In this document: piece by piece, positions 11,278 to 22,449 of the stretch
Position numbering within the stretch: position 1 is the first letter of the stretch
How the letters are laid out: each line of letters opens with the position of its first letter
Source of the DNA: Chamaecrista fasciculata
Taxonomy: Eukaryota > Streptophyta > Magnoliopsida > Fabales > Fabaceae
Direction of reading: 5' to 3'
Length of the DNA: 64,000 nt
Assembly: GCA_003254925.1 (NCBI GenBank)
Contig: QANZ01031063.1
Span: 115,861-179,860 of the forward strand
The notes under the pieces: model-generated
Seen by the model: the letters and a program-made list of their open reading frames with translations, nothing else
Told to the model about the DNA's origin: nothing
Database searches by the model: none
Program-made: the position numbers and the translations under genes

Positions 11278-11705
11278 GGGTAAATTACACTTTGGTACTC
11301 TATGGTTTGATCCTATTTCACTTTGGTACCCTGTGGTTTGAAACTTGACATTTTGGTACCCTGTGGTATTCTCCATAAAAACTTTGGTACCCTTTGGAGC
11401 TATTTTGTAATTTTAACCATAACAAATTTTGTAAAAATTACATATTGACCCCAAAAAATTTTCAAAAATTTAAATAGGTCCCTGGATACATATTATATAG
11501 GGACTAAAATGAAAAATTTTAAATTTTTTTGGGGTCAATATGTAATTTTTGTAAAATTTATTATGGTTAAAATTACAAAATAACTCCAAAGGGTACCAAA
11601 GTGTTAATGGAGAATACCACAGGGTACCAAAGTGTCAAGTTTCAAACTACAGGGTACCAAAGTGAAATAGGGTCAAACTACAGGGTACCAAAGTGTAATT
11701 TACCC
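11278..11705. mobile_element. 428-bp MULE nested in MULE A
   Basis: The termini are 'gggtaaattacactttggta' and its inverted partner 'taccaaagtgtaatttaccc'. A perfect 9-bp duplication 'tatttttta' flanks it (11269-11277 and 11706-11714). The whole element is an inverted repeat with no coding capacity. The same terminus begins the Pack-MULE at 12659 and the partial element at 63560. Confidence 0.88.
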
Positions 11706-11994
11706 TATTTTTTATTATTGCATATGTTGATGTGGCGTAAAATTACACTTGTGGCACTTTTTTTGGGTTATAATGATTAATGGGTGCTGACGTGGTAGTT
11801 AACAGCCACGTCAGCACATAACGGGCCATGTCAGCGTCCGTTACTGCTAACTCATCTTTTTTGTAACCCCAATTTGACGGAGGGACCCATTAGTATAACG
11901 TTTGTAAAATTCAGAGACAGGGTTGTGTAATTTCCAAAATTCAGAGACCTATCTGCTAGCGAATGCAAAATTCAGGAGCCGGGTTGCTAGTTTT

Positions 11995-12658
11995 CTTAAA
12001 AGAAAATTGTGGAAAGTTTGTACAATGCCTTGCGTGTCGCTTTTTGAATGATAGTGTGTCAATTTAGATTTCAGAACCAACACAACGCAACCATGGCGTC
12101 GAGAACGAAGGCTATGCACTGTGTCTGAGATGCAAGAATGGAAGAATGATGAAAATGAAGGGTTTCAAAATGATGTAGCTTCTTTTTGGGCTTTAGAAAT
12201 GGATCAGAGTAACTTCTTAAACGCCAACTCGCCCCACTCATACACTAGCTCGCGAGTCTAACCGATTTAAGTCGTGTCAGACCGAGTCTTGCCGATTCTA
12301 TGTAATATTCGATTTTGCTTGAAACATGACTAGTTTTGAACATGTAAAATCACAAAAACGTGCGAGTCTACGCTTTAACAAGAGTTTTTGACAACGATGG
12401 TCGGTACCCCTAACGTATGGGGTCATTTTTAGTTATACCCCAATTTTTTTTTTTTGTCAATTATACCACCAACATTTTACATTTGAGTTAATTATACTTC
12501 GACCCCTAACTAATTACATAATAGTTCAGAATATTTGATCAATATCGACTCCAACCAATATTCCAATCGTTATAAGTTTGTTTTGTTTATCATGTTTCCA
12601 TTTGAGGCTCTGAGAGAGAAGCGACCTAAGTTGTACAACTATCGCACATTATTTATTA
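11995..12658. other. Intergenic DNA between two MULEs
   Basis: No gene is supported here. The open frame at 12535-12744 runs into the left terminus of the next transposon and has no family features. Confidence 0.5.
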
Positions 12659-14133
12659 GGGTAAATTACAAAATAGGGTCCTGTGGTTTGGCCCCGTTTC
12701 AGATAGGGTACATGTGGTTTGGAAAGTTTCAAATTGGGGCCTGAGGTTTACGCCGTTTGCAAAATGGGGTCTAGGTGGTTTTGGCTGTTAAAAATAACGG
12801 TGCACGTGATTATCACGTGCACCCTAACCTATTTTTTTTTCTCAAATCCTAATTTGCTCAAATCCTAACCTATTTTTTTTCTCACTTCAGATTCAACGAA
12901 GAAGACGACCCTCATAATTTCACTCACCACCATCATCGTCACCTCAAAGCTCGAAACAGAGCAGTCATGGAGGCTCTCATTGCTCGCCTCTTCGCCGGCA
13001 TCACCACCATCAAAGCATCTTACGCTCAGCTTCAAATGGCTCAGCATCCTTACAACAATGAGTCCATTGAAGCCGCCGATCAAGTCGTCGTCGACGAGCT
13101 CAGAGCGATTTCCGAGCTGAAACGCAAGTTCGTGAAAAAGGAACTCGATCTCTCACCTCAAGTCACTCTGATGCTCGCGGAGATTTAAGAACAACAGGGT
13201 CTGATGAAGACTTACGAAATCACCATCGCCAAGCTCGAATCGGAGGTTGAAATCAAGGAATCCGATGAATCTTCTCTGAGAAAACAGCTTGATGAGTTTT
13301 TCGCATTCAATAAATCTCTCGAGAAGAAGCTCGATTCAAGCGAGTCTCTCTCGTCAATCTTCGATAACCTTGGGATTTCAGCGTTGAGTCCCACACATTT
13401 CGTTCAATTTCTCGATCATACCGTTAGATCAATCAGGGGATTCGTGAAATTGATGATCAGAGAAATGGAATCTGCGCATTGGGATCTCAAAACGGCCGTT
13501 AAATTCATCCACCCTCACGCGATCTTCGAGGGTTTCAATTTCCCCAATTTCGTTACTCCAAACGAGCCTAAAAACCCTAATTACAGAAACCTCTACTTGG
13601 AAAAATTCAAGAAGCTAAAGTCGTTGAGCGCGAAATATTTCTTAGCTCACAATCCAAACTCGTCGTTCGCGAGATTCTTGAAATCCAAGTACCTCAAGCT
13701 CTTTCACGCCAAAATGGAGTGTTCCTTCTTCGGGAATTTGAACCAGAGGAAGCTCGTGAACTCCGGCGGCTTCCCGGATTCACCGTTCTTCACTTCTTTC
13801 GCTGAAATGGCGAAGCGCGTGTGGGATTTGCACTGGTTGGCGTTGTCGTTTGATGAAGAGGTCACCATCTTTCAGGTCCTGAGAAAAAATAGGTTAGGGT
13901 CGTCTTCTTCGTTGAATCTGTACACTTCAAAAAAAAAATTAGGATTTGAGAAAAAAAAAATAGGTTAGGGTGCACATGATAATCACGTGCACTGTTATTT
14001 TTAACAGCCAAAACCACCTAGACCCCATTTTGCAAACGGCGTAAACCTCAGGCCCCAATTTGAAACTTTCCAAACCACATGTACCCTATCTGAAACGGGG
14101 CCAAACCACAGGACTCTATTTTGTAATTTACCC
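12659..14133. mobile_element. Pack-MULE carrying a DUF641 gene fragment
   Basis: The element is 1,475 bp and is bounded by 'gggtaaattacaaaataggg' and its inverted partner ending 'gtaatttaccc'. An exact 9-bp target duplication 'tatttatta' lies at 12650-12658 and 14134-14142. The arms are about 250 bp and extend through 'ggtgcacgtgattatcacgt' to 'gaagaagacgaccct' (12900s, repeated inverted near 13895-13920). Between the arms is a GC-richer captured coding segment. No transposase is present, so mobility would need a Mutator transposase in trans. Confidence 0.92.
12967..13884 (+). pseudogene. Captured DUF641 (GIL1/IRKI-like) fragment with nonsense codon
   Basis: The frame opens with MEALIARLFAGITTIKASYA and continues in the same phase through 'KTYEITIAKLESEVEIK' to about 13884. 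This is the DUF641 N-terminal region and following coiled coil and helical domain of plant GIL1 (gravitropic in the light) and IRK-interacting proteins, which act in growth and light signalling. The reading frame is broken once, by TAA at 13186-13188; the next codons (GAA CAA CAG) suggest the ancestral codon was CAA, giving a Gln-to-stop change. The 3' end fuses into the transposon arm, losing the natural C-terminus. The host gene's introns are not evident. Whether it is transcribed is unknown. Confidence 0.85.
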
Positions 14134-14220
14134 TATTTATTATTTATTTGATATGCCTTGCGATAGACGCAGTGGCTTGTATGCTCCTTAGACTTAGAAA
14201 AGAAAAGAAGATTAGATCAA

Positions 14221-14391
14221 TCTGGAAGCTCTTGGGATGATCACAAAATAGCAGCTTTATTTGATCCTCAGATTCAAAATGCCATTCACATTCCTGTATC
14301 ACTTCTCAACCAACAGGATAAATTAATTTGGAAATCCTCTCCTGATGATCCAGAAGCTTTCCCTTCCATTCAAGTTCCAAATTATGTTTGA
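14221..14391 (+). pseudogene. LINE reverse-transcriptase C-terminal scrap
   Basis: An in-frame stretch of 56 codons contains 'ALFDPQIQNAIHIPVS' followed by 'QQDKLIWKSS'. The spaced 'I..IP...DKLIW' pattern is characteristic of the region between the reverse transcriptase and the zinc-binding zf-RVT domain of plant non-LTR retrotransposons. It ends at TGA. No endonuclease or polymerase core is nearby, so this is a fragment. Confidence 0.6.
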
Positions 14392-15319
14392 AATGCCTGA
14401 TCATTTGGCAGTTGGCACAATTGAACTAATGATGTTCATTCTACACTGCTAATTCTTCAGGAGAAGGGCTACTACATTCATTGGTTACACAATCCTTCTT
14501 AAGCTCCACTCCAGATCAGAGTCATATTGGAGGAAATATTTTTTTTTCTAAAAAAATAATTTTATTTTAATTCTTCATCTCATTGAGATTATAAAAAACT
14601 AACTTGTCAATTACTTGAGAATAAAAATCAGTGAATATTTTTTCTAAAATAAATTACAGATAACATTCTAACATTCTAACATTGTTATTGAAGAAATACA
14701 CTAAGGTTTATGTTTGAGCAATGAAAACGAATCAAATACTATAATAGTTTATTCATGTAATTGATAGATTATTTTCTTTATTAACTTACATAACAAAAAT
14801 TATTATAGAAACTAAAAATAAAAGTAATAAATAAATAAATAAATTTTAATAATGTATATTAATATGATAGCATAATCCTTATTTTTGTTCTTTAAATAAA
14901 AAAAAGGATTTTCTTAATAACAGAAACAAAGTTATATTTGTATGCATATTCGGTTATATAATATAAATAGTTAAATTATACCTGGGAAATATTTGTAAGA
15001 CTCTTTTGGTTCCACACTAATAAATAAAAGGCCACACTCCTGTTTTGGTTCCTCACTAATGTTGAGTGGGCAACATCAAATTATAAATCTGCCTTATTAT
15101 TTTCACTCCAATACAAGAATCCCATGTCCCACCACATCTTTTCTTAGTCTAATGTTAACTTCATTATCTTGTCTTTTTGTGGTTTGAATTCTGATGGAAT
15201 CAAATTGAGATACGATTCCTTATATTTTTCCCCATCATATCATCATCCATCTTCGTTGATTGTTCTCCATCTTCTCCTCTGGAAAACCGAGACTTTGTAA
15301 CCCAGAAGTCAAAAAAGCC
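14392..15319. promoter_or_regulatory. UGT2 upstream region
   Basis: AT-rich DNA precedes UGT2. The part from about 14895 to 15140, including 'ttattttcactccaatacaa' and 'catgtcccac', is duplicated at 17625-17905. The conserved block 'gggcaacatcaa' to 'catgtcccac' is thus part of the duplication unit and probably of the promoter. No individual binding site is claimed. Confidence 0.5.
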
Positions 15320-16774
15320 ATGGAAAGCGAAGAAGATCACCACAAACTCCGCATCTTCTTCTTCCCCTTCCTTTCTCATGGCCATATCTTACCAACAGTT
15401 GATATAGCCAAGCTTTTTGCTGAAAGAGGCGTCAAATCCACCATAGTCACCACACCACTCAATCTCCCTCTAATTTCCAGATTAATACAAACACCAAAAT
15501 CTCTTGGCCACTCCATTGATATCACTACCATCCCTTTTCCCTCTGTAGAAGCTGGCTTACCACAAGGCTGTGAAATTGATGACTTAATCCCTTCACCATC
15601 TCTGATTTCCAATTTCTTCAACGCCACCAAAATGCTTCAAGAGCCTCTCGAACAGCTCTTACTCCAACATCGCCCACATTGCCTTGTTGCTGGTCATTTC
15701 TTTCACTGGGCCACTGATTCTGCAGCCAAATTTGGGATTCCTAGGATTGTGTTTCATGGGTTTTGTTCTTTCTCCTTGTGTGCCCTTAAATGTATGGAAC
15801 TTTATCAACCTTACAAAGATGTTTTGTCTGATTCTGATCCCTTTTCAATTCCTAATTTTCCTGGAAACGAGATTAAGATGACTAGGATGGTTTTGGCTCC
15901 TTATATCTATGGCAATGAAGAGAATTACTTAACAAGATTATTGAAAGAAGTCAAGGAATCAGAGTTGAGAAGCTTTGGAGTGGCTGTGAATAGCTTCTAT
16001 GAACTGGACGGAGTGTATGCAGATCATTACAAGAAGCTTCTCGGAAGAAAAGCATGGCTTCTGGGCCCTGTGTCTTTGTGCAATAGAGACATCAAAGAAA
16101 AAGCATACAGAGGAAAACAAGCTTCTATTGATGAACAAGAGTGTCTGAAATGGCTTGATTCCAAGAAACCCAACTCTGTCATTTATGTCTGTTTCGGAAG
16201 CAGATCAAACTTCCCGAATTCTCAGCTCAAAGATATAGCAATGGGTTTGGAAGAATCAGGCCAAAATTTCATCTGGGTAGTGAAGAGAAGCAAAAAAGAA
16301 GAAGAGGAAGAGGAAGAATGGCTTCCAAAAGGATTTGAGAAGAGAATAGAAGGGAAGGGGTTGATAATAAGAGGGTGGGCACCGCAAGTTTTGATTCTTG
16401 ATCATGAAGCTATTGGTGGGTTTGTGACACATTGTGGATGGAATTCAACATTGGAAGCAGTGTGTGCAGGAGTTCCAATGGTGACATGGCCTGTGGGTGC
16501 TGAGCAATTCTACAATGAGAAGCTTGTGACAGAAGTGCTCAAAATAGGGATTGCTGTTGGAGTGAAGAAATATTCAATGATAGTGGGGGATAGTGTAGAA
16601 AGGGATGCAATTGTGAAGGCAGTGAAGGAGATAATGGAAGGAGAAGAAGCTGAGGAAATTAGAAACAGAGCAAGGAATCTTAGGAATATGGCAGTAGAGG
16701 CTGTTGAAGAAGGAGGATCATCTTACTGTGAGTTTGATTCTCTAATCAAAGAGCTTGTGGAGCTTTCAAAATGA
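15320..16774 (+). CDS. UGT2: UDP-glycosyltransferase, UGT73-like
   Basis: An intron-free glycosyltransferase of 484 residues. The catalytic His is residue 22 (FFFPFLSHGH). The PSPG box spans residues 353-396 ([16 protein letters not shown], final Glu-Gln), so UDP-glucose binding looks intact. The ATG at 15320 (gccATGg context) matches the start of the paralogues; the in-frame ATG at 15260 would add 20 unconserved residues. The position equivalent to Asp119 of UGT1 is Gly125 (codon GGT at 15692-15694, LVAGHFF). In this family that Asp normally charges the catalytic His, so activity may be reduced or altered, or may use another acid; this is inference. A Cys replaces Ser inside the PSPG (AVCAGVP). 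A Glu run at residues 327-333 lies in the variable interdomain loop. Confidence 0.94.
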   Translation: MESEEDHHKLRIFFFPFLSHGHILPTVDIAKLFAERGVKSTIVTTPLNLPLISRLIQTPKSLGHSIDITTIPFPSVEAGLPQGCEIDDLIPSPSLISNFFNATKMLQEPLEQLLLQHRPHCLVAGHFFHWATDSAAKFGIPRIVFHGFCSFSLCALKCMELYQPYKDVLSDSDPFSIPNFPGNEIKMTRMVLAPYIYGNEENYLTRLLKEVKESELRSFGVAVNSFYELDGVYADHYKKLLGRKAWLLGPVSLCNRDIKEKAYRGKQASIDEQECLKWLDSKKPNSVIYVCFGSRSNFPNSQLKDIAMGLEESGQNFIWVVKRSKKEEEEEEEWLPKGFEKRIEGKGLIIRGWAPQVLILDHEAIGGFVTHCGWNSTLEAVCAGVPMVTWPVGAEQFYNEKLVTEVLKIGIAVGVKKYSMIVGDSVERDAIVKAVKEIMEGEEAEEIRNRARNLRNMAVEAVEEGGSSYCEFDSLIKELVELSK

Positions 16775-17624
16775 GCAATATTATGCTTTCTTTAATTCAA
16801 TTTTTATGCAATGAAGGTTCCTTGAGTTCTTACATGGTCACTCTGCTATTTGCCAAAAAAGTGTTACGCAGCAATATTATCCTCTGTTCTTATTTCTTCA
16901 TCTTGATATTGGAGATTGTAAAGATTCGATCCTAAAATTTCATATTATCTTTTTAAAATTCTCATCACTAAGACACTAACCCATATGGAATGTGATTGAA
17001 ATCCTAACACTATTTATTATTTGGTTAGCATATCTATAAATGACTAATCTTTTAGTTTCTATGGTACCTCCTAATTTTGAACTCTACCAACAATATGTAG
17101 CATAATTGATAAATATTTTGATTATTTTAGTATAATGTCTTTTAGCCTTTGATTTAAACAAGATACTAAACTTTAGAATTCACTAAGTGACCCTATTTTG
17201 CAGGTCTATGGCATCTTACCTTCTCTATTCTCACGTGATTTTTTAAGTGTTTTAAATTTCTTCTTAGATGATAGCTTAGGGCTAATAGACTTTAAACCAT
17301 GGAAATGGGTTTGGCTCATTAGATAAAGTAAAATAGTTAATGAGGTTCTACATACTGATCAAACCACCATGTTAAACTTATCGTAGTCATTTTCTTATTC
17401 AATTCAAAATACCACAATTTCTACTATCTACAATAATAGAAAATGAAATTTAAGTAGCCACATTCCATATTTTAATTAATTTCTTTTAATTTAAATATAA
17501 CAATATTAAAACAAAAATTTGACATCCTACCAAAAATAAAAATAAAAAAATGGCAAAAAATATAAATATAATTCAAGGAATCTCCAAAAAGAAAAAATAA
17601 GTAATTTTTGTCACCCCTAAAATG
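16775..17624. other. UGT2 3' flank and intergenic DNA
   Basis: The first 90 bp ('ttcaatttttatgcaatga' to 'ctctgctatttgc') align with the region after the UGT3 stop at 31233, so they are conserved 3' flank. The remainder is AT-rich with no gene. Confidence 0.55.
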
Positions 17625-17905
17625 TAACCCTTATTTTTGTTTTTTAGGTTAAAAAAATTAATAACAAACAAAGTTATATGTATATGCATGTTTGATTATA
17701 AAACATAAATATCTAGATTGTACATTGGGAATATTTTATTTTACCAAAACGTACTTATATATGATGGATTCAACAGTTGTATGATTCTTTAGGCTCTGCA
17801 GTAACAAATGAACAGAAAAACGTTGGGAGGGCAACATCAATCTTCCTCAATTATTTTCACTCCAATACAAGAATGTCATGTCCCACACAAAGGCACAAAC
17901 CACTA
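17625..17905 (+). repeat. Orphan copy of the UGT2-type promoter
   Basis: This repeats the UGT2 upstream region 14895-15140: 'cccttatttttgtttttta', 'aacaaagttatatgtatatg', 'gggcaacatcaa' and 'ttattttcactccaatacaa'. It is not followed by a UGT start but by LINE sequence. It most likely marks the 5' end of the duplication unit whose coding part survives as the UGT3 pseudogene at 25690-31234. Confidence 0.7.
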
Positions 17906-17929
17906 CATGTCAAAAGTAAAGTCTAAGAG

Positions 17930-18185
17930 ATTCAGAGATTCATTGCTGAACCTACGCCTAGGAGTCAGTTAGGTATCGTGTTTGGTGGATGGCTAAAGGG
18001 AATGGTGAATTTTCTATAAAGAGTGCATATGACATGATTAGTAAATTATTTGGAAATTGAATGTTAAACTATAGAAAATGTTTATGTGTTAAACTATAGA
18101 ATAATTCATTACTAATGTTATTTTTAAAATTATTTGGAAATTGAATGTTCCTAAGAGAGTCAGAATTTTTATACGTATATATACA
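17930..18185 (+). pseudogene. LINE zf-RVT scrap with internal duplication
   Basis: Codons from 17968 read 'VWWMAKGNGEFSIKSAYDM' and, after an interruption, 'IIWKLNVPKRVRIF' at about 18128-18170. This is the typical end of plant LINE pol: a W-rich segment, 'FSIKSAY', then 'IW...PKR...F'. A 23-bp direct repeat beginning 'aaattatttggaaattg' (near 18042 and 18128) brackets an AT-rich insertion. No other LINE domains are present. Confidence 0.65.
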
Positions 18186-18679
18186 TATATAGAATTAAAT
18201 GTTTATATTATATGAAAATGATCATGCGGTTCGCATGTATTCTCTATTAATTGTTTAAAATATTCAAAACATTTTTTTTATTAAAAATTACTTTTTACTA
18301 TCTAATTATCATGAGATTTATCCAAGTGACTTATAATTTCTCCAAGTTGAAGACAGATGTAATTTAATTATTTAAGCATGAGATTTATCCAAGTGGTTTA
18401 TAAATTGTGAAAATCACAATATATTTATGGTTATAAATAAAAGAAGGAAACTATTTAAGAGCACATCATGATCAGACTTGAAGATAAAAATATAAAGAAT
18501 GTGTAGTTTTATTTTTACTTTTTTGAGGTTTTTTTTAAAAAAGAAATAAATTTGATAGGAATTTTTTAAAAATGACAAATTTACTAAAAAAATTGGTTAT
18601 CTAATCAAATTATTCTATATTCATATGTCAAACTATAGAAAATGTTTATGTGTCAAACATCCATCAAAATCAGTTTCTT
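18186..18679. other. Intergenic DNA
   Basis: AT-rich sequence with no gene. 'aaactatagaaaatgtttat' at about 18635 repeats the insert seen at about 18066, so the two sites share a duplicated segment. Confidence 0.5.
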
Positions 18680-19357
18680 CTATGTGAGATCATTGCCTTC
18701 AACGTAAATTGGAGGGCATATAAACTCAAAGACACCAGATTTTTCATTGAATTTTTTCCAGTTATTATCCTTTCCAAGGCTAAGAACATACCAATTGCCA
18801 ATGTCAGATTGATTACTTACAACATTAGAAACAAAAATTTTGAATTCCCCGGTGCGAGGAACACGAACTATAGCGCAAAAAGGGTACGTCAGCATTCTAC
18901 TGTGTATTGGAGGAAGTTTAAGAGCCTTCATGGTAACAAGATTAGCAACATGAAGATCTCCGGAACGATAATGGTAAAGCAGATTTATGCCACAAGAACT
19001 ATTCAAAAATCGTCCAAGAAAATTAGGACTAAACTCTGTAGTGACTTCATACTCCCCATTTTCATTAATATTCAAGAGTTGGGCACCATATGGATAAGTT
19101 ATTCGTTGAATGAAAATGCCGGGTTTCACACAGAGGAGCTGTGCCTCGGAAAAATAAGGCTTGCTGGTTATGTTGGCCCAAGCTTTGCAAATATAAATTG
19201 CACTGCTAAAAAGGTCATCAGCAGGTACCCTTGTCAAGATATCAGCCATGATGTCATCATAGAGGCATGTAATTAGGTTCTTGTTTGGGGACTCAAAGCT
19301 GCTGTTATTTCTTCCTTCTTCATCTTTCTTCTCAACGTCCATTTTGTGTTGTTTCAA
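18680..19357 (-). pseudogene. Truncated F-box protein gene (FBA/FBX-like)
   Basis: The open frame encodes 225 residues, reading on the minus strand from ATG at 19357. Residues 30-60 (CLYDDIMADILTRVPADDLF and the following 'ICKAWANI') look like a plant F-box, which would bind SKP1 in an SCF ubiquitin ligase. Residues about 110-200 (CGINLLYHYRSGDLHVANL, 'MKALKLPP', 'EFKIFVS') match the start of the F-box-associated region that contacts targets. Typical members have 350-400 residues; here the frame stops at TGA (18680-18682) right after 'CPPIYVEGNDLT', and no C-terminal half follows. It could be a short functional gene, but truncation next to LINE sequence favours a pseudogene. It is unrelated to UGT biochemistry. 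Confidence 0.7.
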
Positions 19358-20469
19358 AGCCTTGATACAGTTAAAACAAAATCTTGAATATTGGTCAGAA
19401 AAGTTAGATTGAAGATCATAAGATCCTTATTATATTTCAAAATACAAATAAGATTCACATTTTAGCAATGGCCTAATAATTGAAATATTTAACAATAAAT
19501 ACAATACTTGCATATATAGCCTTAAAACAATGAAGAATAATACCCTCCCTTCATTAATCCAGAACCCATGCATATAATAGACTGCCATACCATTCCAGCA
19601 TAGGAGGATTTGTTCAGCATTCAAGAAGAACAACCAAAATGAGAAATAACCACAAAGAAAGACATTTAATTCATGCAAATATGAAAAAGAACAAATGAAG
19701 TGGAGTTCAGCATATGGGAATTTGTTCTGCAAATTGAGATTTTGCTCTAATTCACAAAACAATCTGACAAGGAAACACTCCATGAGATTGTGATCTTGAC
19801 TGATCTTACAATCAAGATGACAATCTTAATCACCATGCCTGGAGTATTTGAATTTAATAAGAAATTCAAACACCTATACAAACTGAGAGCCACCATGGAT
19901 GAGAGAATAAGAAATTGGGCCCTAGCTCTAACTATCTAAAATACTAGACAGTGCACTTTTGTACCAAAGTTTTTTAATAAACTAGAGTCTAAGAGTTTTT
20001 CTCAATCTAATAGCCTACAAAGTTGCTTCTATCCACACAAAAATTGCTCACTTATAACGGGAAAAACATATGGGACTCATAATTGCTGCTACTTATTAGA
20101 TCTCTTGGTCATTTAAGGATATATATTTTTTTCCAATCATGGCCACTTTGACTAATATTAATGAAAAAGACTTGTTTATGGCCAAACACAGAAAATACTT
20201 TGTAGGGAGAGAATAGAGATATAACCTAATTTGATAATTTCTACATCTTAGTTACCTTACTTTTTGGTCCTTTTTCATGTTAAAATGAAAATTGTGGCAA
20301 ATGAACCGGACCTAGAGTGACTATTGAGGCATGATCAACTTTAATATATTAATCAAGGGGAATTTTTTTTTTTTGGTCCCAATAATACAATAATTATCTG
20401 GATGAACTTCCTGGGTCAACTACCTTATGCTGATGGAAATCCCCACTGGCCCTATTCTTGTATCTCTTT
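19358..20469. other. Region upstream of the F-box gene
   Basis: This probably holds the F-box 5' flank. The open frame at 19430-19783 on the minus strand is Phe/Leu/Cys-rich without a family signature and is judged spurious. Nothing else is recognised. Confidence 0.45.
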
Positions 20470-20836
20470 CTAGTGAGATATTACGATTAGATGGCATACT
20501 GTTTTATTTTGAGTGTCATGTAGTCCTCGTAAGTATGCCACTTCAGCTCGTAACATCTCCACTTCTTGTCGGAGGTCTTCAATATGGTGTACACATCCTG
20601 AAACAGGATTGTGGTGCCAAGCTTCGGCTTCATAGATGGCTGCTCTTATAACTTTTTTTTTTCTTTTTTCACAATCATTTGGAGGAAGAAGTTTGAGGAG
20701 GCTTGAGAAATTTTTTTACCCAAAAATGCTATGAATTTTTTTTGTAAAATCGGATTTTGTTTTTTCGAAATGTGATGCGTAAATACATGTCGCACACATC
20801 TTCTTCTCAAGTATGTGCAAGCTCCACACTTATCAC
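20470..20836 (-). pseudogene. Decayed LOB-domain (LBD) gene
   Basis: On the minus strand 20643 to 20470 encodes AAIYEAEAWHHNPVSGCVHH followed by a Leu/Glu-rich coiled coil ('EVEMLRAEVAYLRG'), the characteristic end of the plant LOB domain (YEA...DPV.GCV and leucine-zipper-like helix). Just upstream, after a frame change, are 'LLPPNDCEK' (about 20661-20700) and a CX2CX6C block 'CGACTYLRRRC' (about 20796-20836), the zinc-binding C-block of LBD transcription factors. The fourth Cys of the block is replaced (V), the Gly-Ala-Ser middle is degraded, and at least one frameshift separates the pieces. It is a dead copy of a DNA-binding protein gene; the exact LBD class cannot be told. Confidence 0.75.
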
Positions 20837-21894
20837 TGTGAATGAGGCATTTGAACCCTGAATAAAATGAGATAAGACTTCGAGTTCGTCGTCTTAATTC
20901 TCTTTGAAGCTCTTTGGGTTCTCTTGTTCTCTCTCCTCCATGGTTTCAACAACATATAAAGACGGAAAAGGGATTTTGATCTGGGACACAATTTCATGTT
21001 TACTTGATTTCGCGTAGATGTTTTCGGTGCCACCCTTCATTGTCTTTTGTCGCTGTATTATTATTATTATATATATTATGATCTCCCTGAGTTACAATTT
21101 TAAAGTCCCAATTTTGTTGATCAGTTTTGATTAAAAGGAAAATTGCAAAAGGTTCATATTTTGCTCCTATGGGGTATTGATTGGGACATATTGAATTTTG
21201 TGGGAGAATTCTAGCAATTTGTGCTAGTTACAATACTTGGTCACAGTGTGGGCTTTTATTATATTTAATGGGATATGTTTTAATTATTTTGCTCATATTT
21301 GTTTCTAATGACCAATTTAGACCCCATATTGAAATTAGCCTCAAAATATTATTTCCTTTGGAAATTTATTTTCCTTAAATTCTGAGGCGCTGAAATATTA
21401 TTTGTCTAGTTTCCATAACTTTTGAATTCTGAGTTTAGGATGTGTTTCTCAGAATTGTTAAGATTTATGTGCATATTTTATGAGTTATTATCGACTTGTA
21501 CAATTTTGTTCTCTCACTAAAATTACCGGTTGATATGTAAAATATTTATGGCCTGGTATTATGCATATAGATTGTAATCTTGTGACCAAAATCAATTTTG
21601 AAGCCTCTTTTTGGTCAATATCTTTTGTTATGGAAATTAGTTTTCTTTTAGTAGCTTGTAATTGAGTGCTCGCCTATCTTGAGTCTAATTACAATGTTAC
21701 TTTGGTTTGTGGAATAAAATTGTATTGACAATGGACATACCCTATTGGTATGACATAGTTAATACAATCTAGCTATATTGTGGAAATAAATTAATTGCTT
21801 AATTCAGTAATAATTAATTAATGCAATCCAAGTGGGAGCAATTGCTATTATAATTATGGATGAGTATTAATTAATTAATCGTGATCATTATTAC
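20837..21894. other. Intergenic DNA
   Basis: The first part (to about 20945) may be the degraded 5' end of the LBD pseudogene. The rest is AT-rich and without genes; a 'ccctattggtatgacatagt' motif at about 21739 is the first of a dispersed series noted in the findings. Confidence 0.4.
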
Positions 21895-22441
21895 CATAGT
21901 TATTAAAACCGGACCGGACCGGCCGGTTGAACTGGGAACCGGCCATTAGGCCGGTCCGAGTCAGTTTAATAACCGACCAGGCAGAGAACCGGCCAAAAAT
22001 GGTGAAACCGGCCTAAACCGGAGGCAAACCGGTCCTGGTTCATATTATTATTATTATTTTTTTTTTTTATTTTAAATTTTTTTTGGTCTTTTTTTATAAT
22101 TATGGGTCAAATATTAGAGAATGTTGATTATGAACCAAAATTTGATAGAGAAAGTGATCATAAAATGTCACTTGATGATATTATATTGTGAACATTATGA
22201 AAATTGATTATCCCTATATTAATTCATGTTAATTTATGAAAATTGTATTAATATATTAATGTTATAATTGTATTTTGTAACCTAATTATGAATATTTGAA
22301 TTAAAATTTTATCATATATAGGTTTTTTTATTATTTTTAATTTATTTATTTATCAACGATCCGACCCCGGTTGGACCCCAGTTGAACCATTGAACCCCTC
22401 CTTCGACCGGTTCAATGGCCGGTCCGGTTTTGATAACCTTG
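21895..22441. mobile_element. 547-bp hAT-like MITE ('aaccggacc' family)
   Basis: Inverted ends: 'catagttattaaaaccggac' on the left and 'gtccggttttgataaccttg' on the right. An exact 8-bp duplication 'attattac' flanks it (21887-21894 and 22442-22449), as expected for the hAT superfamily. Subterminal GC-rich 'ccggaccggcc' blocks surround an AT-rich non-coding core. Confidence 0.88.
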
Positions 22442-22449
22442 ATTATTAC

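Larger units (their letters stand above)
9692..11994. mobile_element. Long-TIR MULE A (telomere-motif family) with captured DNA
   Basis: Long inverted arms face each other: 'tgaattttgcattcgct' is followed by 'cagataggtc' on the left, and the reverse complement ends the element near 11994. Both arms contain 'ggcccgttatgtgctaacgt'-like blocks, 'actcttccaaatattccaat' and degenerate TTTAGGG runs (10907-11045). The centre (about 10500-10740) is not palindromic and carries a kinase-like N-terminal fragment. No clear target duplication is seen. A 428-bp element is nested in the right arm. No transposase is encoded, so it is non-autonomous. Confidence 0.75.

Noticed and set aside
18650-19276. Plus-strand 208-codon frame
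   Set aside because: It lies antisense to the F-box gene, whose domain evidence is on the minus strand.
19430-19783. 117-codon minus-strand frame
   Set aside because: It is Phe/Leu/Cys-rich with no recognisable domain and lies in the likely 5' flank of the F-box gene.
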